Part shown: positions 61,688 through 64,000 of the stretch, in pieces | Numbering within the stretch: position 1 is the first letter of the stretch | How the letters are laid out: every line of letters begins with the position of its first letter | Assembly: GCA_030619685.1 (NCBI GenBank) | Contig: JAUXAX010000007.1 | Span: 1-64,000 of the forward strand | Length of the DNA stretch: 64,000 nucleotides | Reading direction: 5' to 3' | Origin: Dehalococcoidia bacterium | GTDB taxonomy: Bacteria; Chloroflexota; Dehalococcoidia; SZUA-161 | Position numbers and translations under genes: made by a program | Notes under the pieces: model-generated | Seen by the model: the letters and a program-made list of their open reading frames with translations, nothing else | What the model was told of the DNA's origin: nothing | The model's database searches: none

Positions 61688-62121
61688 CTTGTTCACACCT
61701 CTTTCATCTGATACATAAGGAGCAGGTTAAGGGGCTTGTGCCTCTACGCCAACAAATCCAAGACATGTGTTGCCAATATAGAGGGTAATTCGCTGCGTTG
61801 CTGCGGAAAAGAAGGGTTTTAGGGGAACTAAAGACCAAGAGAGGTTACTGGAGGACTATAAGGGGAAAACCAAGATGCTATCCACCCACGGATAGTGCGG
61901 ATAGAGGCCCCCTGCTTATATGCGATACTTCTTGCATCAGATCACTTTGTGACCTCCTCGCGAGATTTCTCGCTCCTCTCTAAACTTTCGGTCTTCGACA
62001 ACGCCTATTCTAGCACATCAGCCCCCCCGCTGTCCAGCCCCCTAAAATAGGGTTCTGCTCGGATAATGCTGCTTGCATTCAAACGGAATTCGATGTATAC
62101 TCTAAGAAAGTGAATATTGAA
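61688..62121. other. Divergent regulatory region
   Basis: Carries the promoter of the methyl-transfer cluster on the minus strand and the promoter of thiC on the plus strand. No gene seen; a short plus-strand frame at 61798-61983 has no supporting features. Confidence 0.5.
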
Positions 62122-62206
62122 CCGCTAGGGGGGCTCAGAGGCTGAGAGGTGGCAGTGACACCAACCCTTGGAACCTGATCTCGGTAATCCGAGCGTAGGA
62201 AAGCGG
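62122..62206 (+). promoter_or_regulatory. TPP riboswitch (THI element)
   Basis: Closing stem CCGCT/AGCGG. GGCTGAGAGG and CCCTTGGAACCTGATC are the conserved pyrimidine-binding and junction sequences, and CCGAGCGTAGGAAAG completes the pyrophosphate-sensing arm. It lies 66 bp upstream of thiC and should shut it off when thiamine pyrophosphate is high. Confidence 0.95.
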
Positions 62207-62271
62207 ATACTACAGACAGAAAGTGACCGCGAACCTGGGTTCGTGGTCTTTTGCTTTCAGGGGGAATGGGG

Positions 62272-63567
62272 ATGACTCAACTAGAATTGGCACGAGAGGG
62301 CACTTTATCGCCGGCGATGAGGGCTATCGCCGAGAAGGAGGGGCTTGACCCGGAGTCGGTGCGCGCAAGGGTGGCCGATGGCTCTATCGTGATCCCGGCT
62401 AACATAAACCACAAAGGGGTAGATCCCTGTGGAATTGGGAAGGGGCTGTGCACAAAGGTCAATGCCAACATCGGCACTTCCTCGGACTACGGCGATGTCA
62501 ATAGCGAGCTGGAGAAGCTACAAGCGGCAGCCTCTGCCCAGGTTGACACGGTAATGGACTTGAGCACCGGCGGCGATATCAGCGCTATCCGCCGTGCTAT
62601 CATCGCCTCTACTTCCCTTCCGTTGGGCACTGTTCCCCTCTATCAGGCAGGGATCGAGGCCATCAACAGGTGGGGATCAATAGTAGCTATGCCGGTTGAC
62701 CATCTTTTCGCCGTGATCCAGGAGCAGGCAGAAGACGGGGTCGATTTCATGACAGTCCACTGCGGCGTAACTCAAAAAGCGGTAAGCCGTCTGAGGAAAT
62801 CGCCGAGAGTAACAGACGTAGTTTCCCGCGGCGGTGCCTTCATCATCGGCTGGATGCTTCACAACAAGCAAGAGAACCCCCTATATGAGCACTACGACCG
62901 TCTGCTGGAGATCGCGCGTAAGTATGACGTCACGCTCAGCCTGGGCGACGGGCTCCGACCTGGAAGCCTGGCAGACGCCTCAGACCGCTCCCAGATGGAA
63001 GAGTTGCTAACCATCGGAGAGCTGGTGGAGCAAAGTCGGGCAGCCGGGGTACAGGTGATGGTCGAGGGGCCGGGGCACATGCCCCTGGATCAGATCGCAG
63101 CCAACGTACAACTGGAGAAGATAGTCTGCAAGGGAGCGCCATTCTACGTGCTAGGCCCATTGGTAACCGACGTCGCCGCCGGCTATGACCATATCACCGC
63201 CGCAATCGGTGGGGCTATCGCTGCCTCAGCCGGCGCAGACTACCTTTGCTACGTCACCCCCTCAGAGCACCTGTCCCTCCCCGACTCAGAGGATGTAAGG
63301 GAGGGTGTAATCGCCACCCGCCTCGCCGCCCACGCCGGGGACATCGTAAAGGGAGTGAAGGGCGCTCTGGACTGGGACCTGAGGATGTCCCTCGCCCGCA
63401 AGAACCTTGACTGGAAAGAACAGATCGAGCTCTCTCTGGATCCAACCAGAGCAAGGAAAGCTCGTGCCCAGCACGATACCTCGGGGGCTGGCTGCAGCAT
63501 GTGTGGCCAATACTGCGCCATGGAGCTAGTCGCTGATTATCTTGGCACCAGCCCAGAACGCTGCTAG
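62272..63567 (+). CDS. thiC: Phosphomethylpyrimidine synthase
   Basis: A 431-residue radical SAM enzyme that turns AIR into HMP-P, the pyrimidine half of thiamine. The C-terminal iron-sulfur motif is [33 protein letters not shown] and [11 protein letters not shown] are all family blocks. It is the short bacterial form without the long N-terminal extension. I chose ATG 62272 because AGGGGG is 7 bases upstream; 62251 and 62266 are other options. A TPP riboswitch precedes it. Confidence 0.97.
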   Translation: MTQLELAREGTLSPAMRAIAEKEGLDPESVRARVADGSIVIPANINHKGVDPCGIGKGLCTKVNANIGTSSDYGDVNSELEKLQAAASAQVDTVMDLSTGGDISAIRRAIIASTSLPLGTVPLYQAGIEAINRWGSIVAMPVDHLFAVIQEQAEDGVDFMTVHCGVTQKAVSRLRKSPRVTDVVSRGGAFIIGWMLHNKQENPLYEHYDRLLEIARKYDVTLSLGDGLRPGSLADASDRSQMEELLTIGELVEQSRAAGVQVMVEGPGHMPLDQIAANVQLEKIVCKGAPFYVLGPLVTDVAAGYDHITAAIGGAIAASAGADYLCYVTPSEHLSLPDSEDVREGVIATRLAAHAGDIVKGVKGALDWDLRMSLARKNLDWKEQIELSLDPTRARKARAQHDTSGAGCSMCGQYCAMELVADYLGTSPERC

Positions 63568-63604
63568 TTTTGCCAGCTATTCGGTGGGGATAGCCGGGTC
63601 GAGC

Positions 63605-64000
63605 CTACTTCCCATGACCGAACTCTGTTCTCGCGATAATATCATCCTGGATAGACTTGCCCAAGTCGGTGAAGAAGGCACTGTACCCGGAGACTCTGAC
63701 CACCAAATCAGTATAGTTTTGCGGGTGCTTTTGGGCATCTTCCAGCGTTTGGCGGGAGACCACGTTGAACTGCAGGTGCATGCCTCCTAAATGGAAATAG
63801 GTCTTGACCAACGACGCAACCTTTCTCAGCACGCCCTCATCCTGAACCAGCGAGGGAAGGAGTCTGAGATTCAAGGCATTCCCATTGGATATCAGCCTGT
63901 GCTCCAGTTTGGCCGCTGACTTGAGCACCGCCGTTGGACCTTTACTCTCCCGAGCGTTGGTAGGAGATATCCCGTTTGATATCGCTTCTCCTGCCATTCT
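63605..64000 (-). CDS. Glycyl radical enzyme, C-terminal part (cut by window edge)
   Basis: The last 131 residues of a pyruvate-formate-lyase-like enzyme. AISNGISPTNARESKGPTAVLKS is a typical active-site loop region, and VRVSGYSAFFTDLG contains the glycine that becomes a stable radical. The YSAFFTDL...QDDIIAR pattern is closer to the dehydratase/lyase branch (glycerol dehydratase, choline or isethionate lyases) than to PFL. The substrate cannot be fixed without the N-terminal part. The frame stays open to the window end; its activase is not in view. Oxygen-sensitive, so it supports an anaerobic lifestyle. Confidence 0.92.
   Translation of the reverse strand, partial: RMAGEAISNGISPTNARESKGPTAVLKSAAKLEHRLISNGNALNLRLLPSLVQDEGVLRKVASLVKTYFHLGGMHLQFNVVSRQTLEDAQKHPQNYTDLVVRVSGYSAFFTDLGKSIQDDIIARTEFGHGK

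Noticed and set aside
1..64000. CRISPR array, rRNA operon, complete prophage
   Set aside because: No regularly spaced repeats of CRISPR type, no rRNA-like sequence, and no phage structural or packaging genes were seen.

Overview
The window looks like a chromosomal contig from an anaerobic bacterium, most probably Chloroflexota, class Dehalococcoidia. That placement is my inference from gene style: moderate GC, many GTG/TTG starts, corrinoid methyltransferases, a glycyl radical enzyme, a probable selenoprotein and AmmeMemoRadiSam genes. No rRNA or other taxonomic marker is present to prove it.

Layout. (1) 1-6.2 kb: the end of a tryptophan operon, trpD(partial)-trpC-trpF-[REP-associated transposase]-trpB-trpA, then a second, TrpB2-type beta subunit. 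(2) 6.4-7.6 kb: the MeaB/ArgK GTPase gene and tRNA-Thr(CGT). (3) 7.6-31.8 kb: an accessory region. It holds a truncated IS256 transposase, other gene fragments, oxidoreductases, a sugar symporter with Ig-like domains inserted in a loop, a sulfatase-like hydrolase, ferredoxin genes, a three-gene operon (FGGY kinase, RuBisCO-like protein, saccharopine-dehydrogenase-like protein), a membrane M28 peptidase, a deiodinase-like gene with an in-frame UGA, an O-methyltransferase, a histidine kinase with no phospho-acceptor His, and a MarR regulator. A degraded copy of the tRNA-Thr 3' end lies just before degV at 31.8 kb, so this 24-kb block may be an old island inserted at the tRNA gene. (4) 31.9-45.8 kb: housekeeping genes: degV, the amrS-amrB-amrA cluster, a TPR protein with near-identical repeats, rarA, an alpha/beta hydrolase, a GIY-YIG protein, lspA, rluD, and divergent glnS and gltX. 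(5) 45.8-49.6 kb: small proteins, a 1.46-kb stretch with no convincing gene, an ASCH-like protein, and tRNA-Gln(CTG) and tRNA-Glu(CTC). (6) 49.7-53.1 kb: a MacB-type ABC transporter pair, trmO, and a MagIII-like DNA glycosylase. (7) 53.3-61.7 kb: an all-minus-strand methyl-transfer cluster with two MttB-family methyltransferases, two corrinoid proteins, a methyltetrahydrofolate methyltransferase, a B12-reactivation-like protein, and an asparagine-synthase-like enzyme without its glutaminase cysteine. (8) 62.1-64 kb: a TPP riboswitch, thiC, and the C-terminal end of a glycyl radical enzyme running off the window.

How the genes work together. The MttB/corrinoid/MeTr set would move methyl groups from a methylated amine to tetrahydrofolate through cobalamin proteins, with the activation-domain protein keeping cobalt reduced. 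The kinase/RLP/dehydrogenase operon is translationally coupled and probably breaks down a phosphorylated sugar or sugar acid of unknown identity. The strongest novelty candidates are the UGA-containing deiodinase-like gene with a SECIS-like hairpin, the RLP operon, the Ig-domain symporter, and the tRNA-flanked accessory block.
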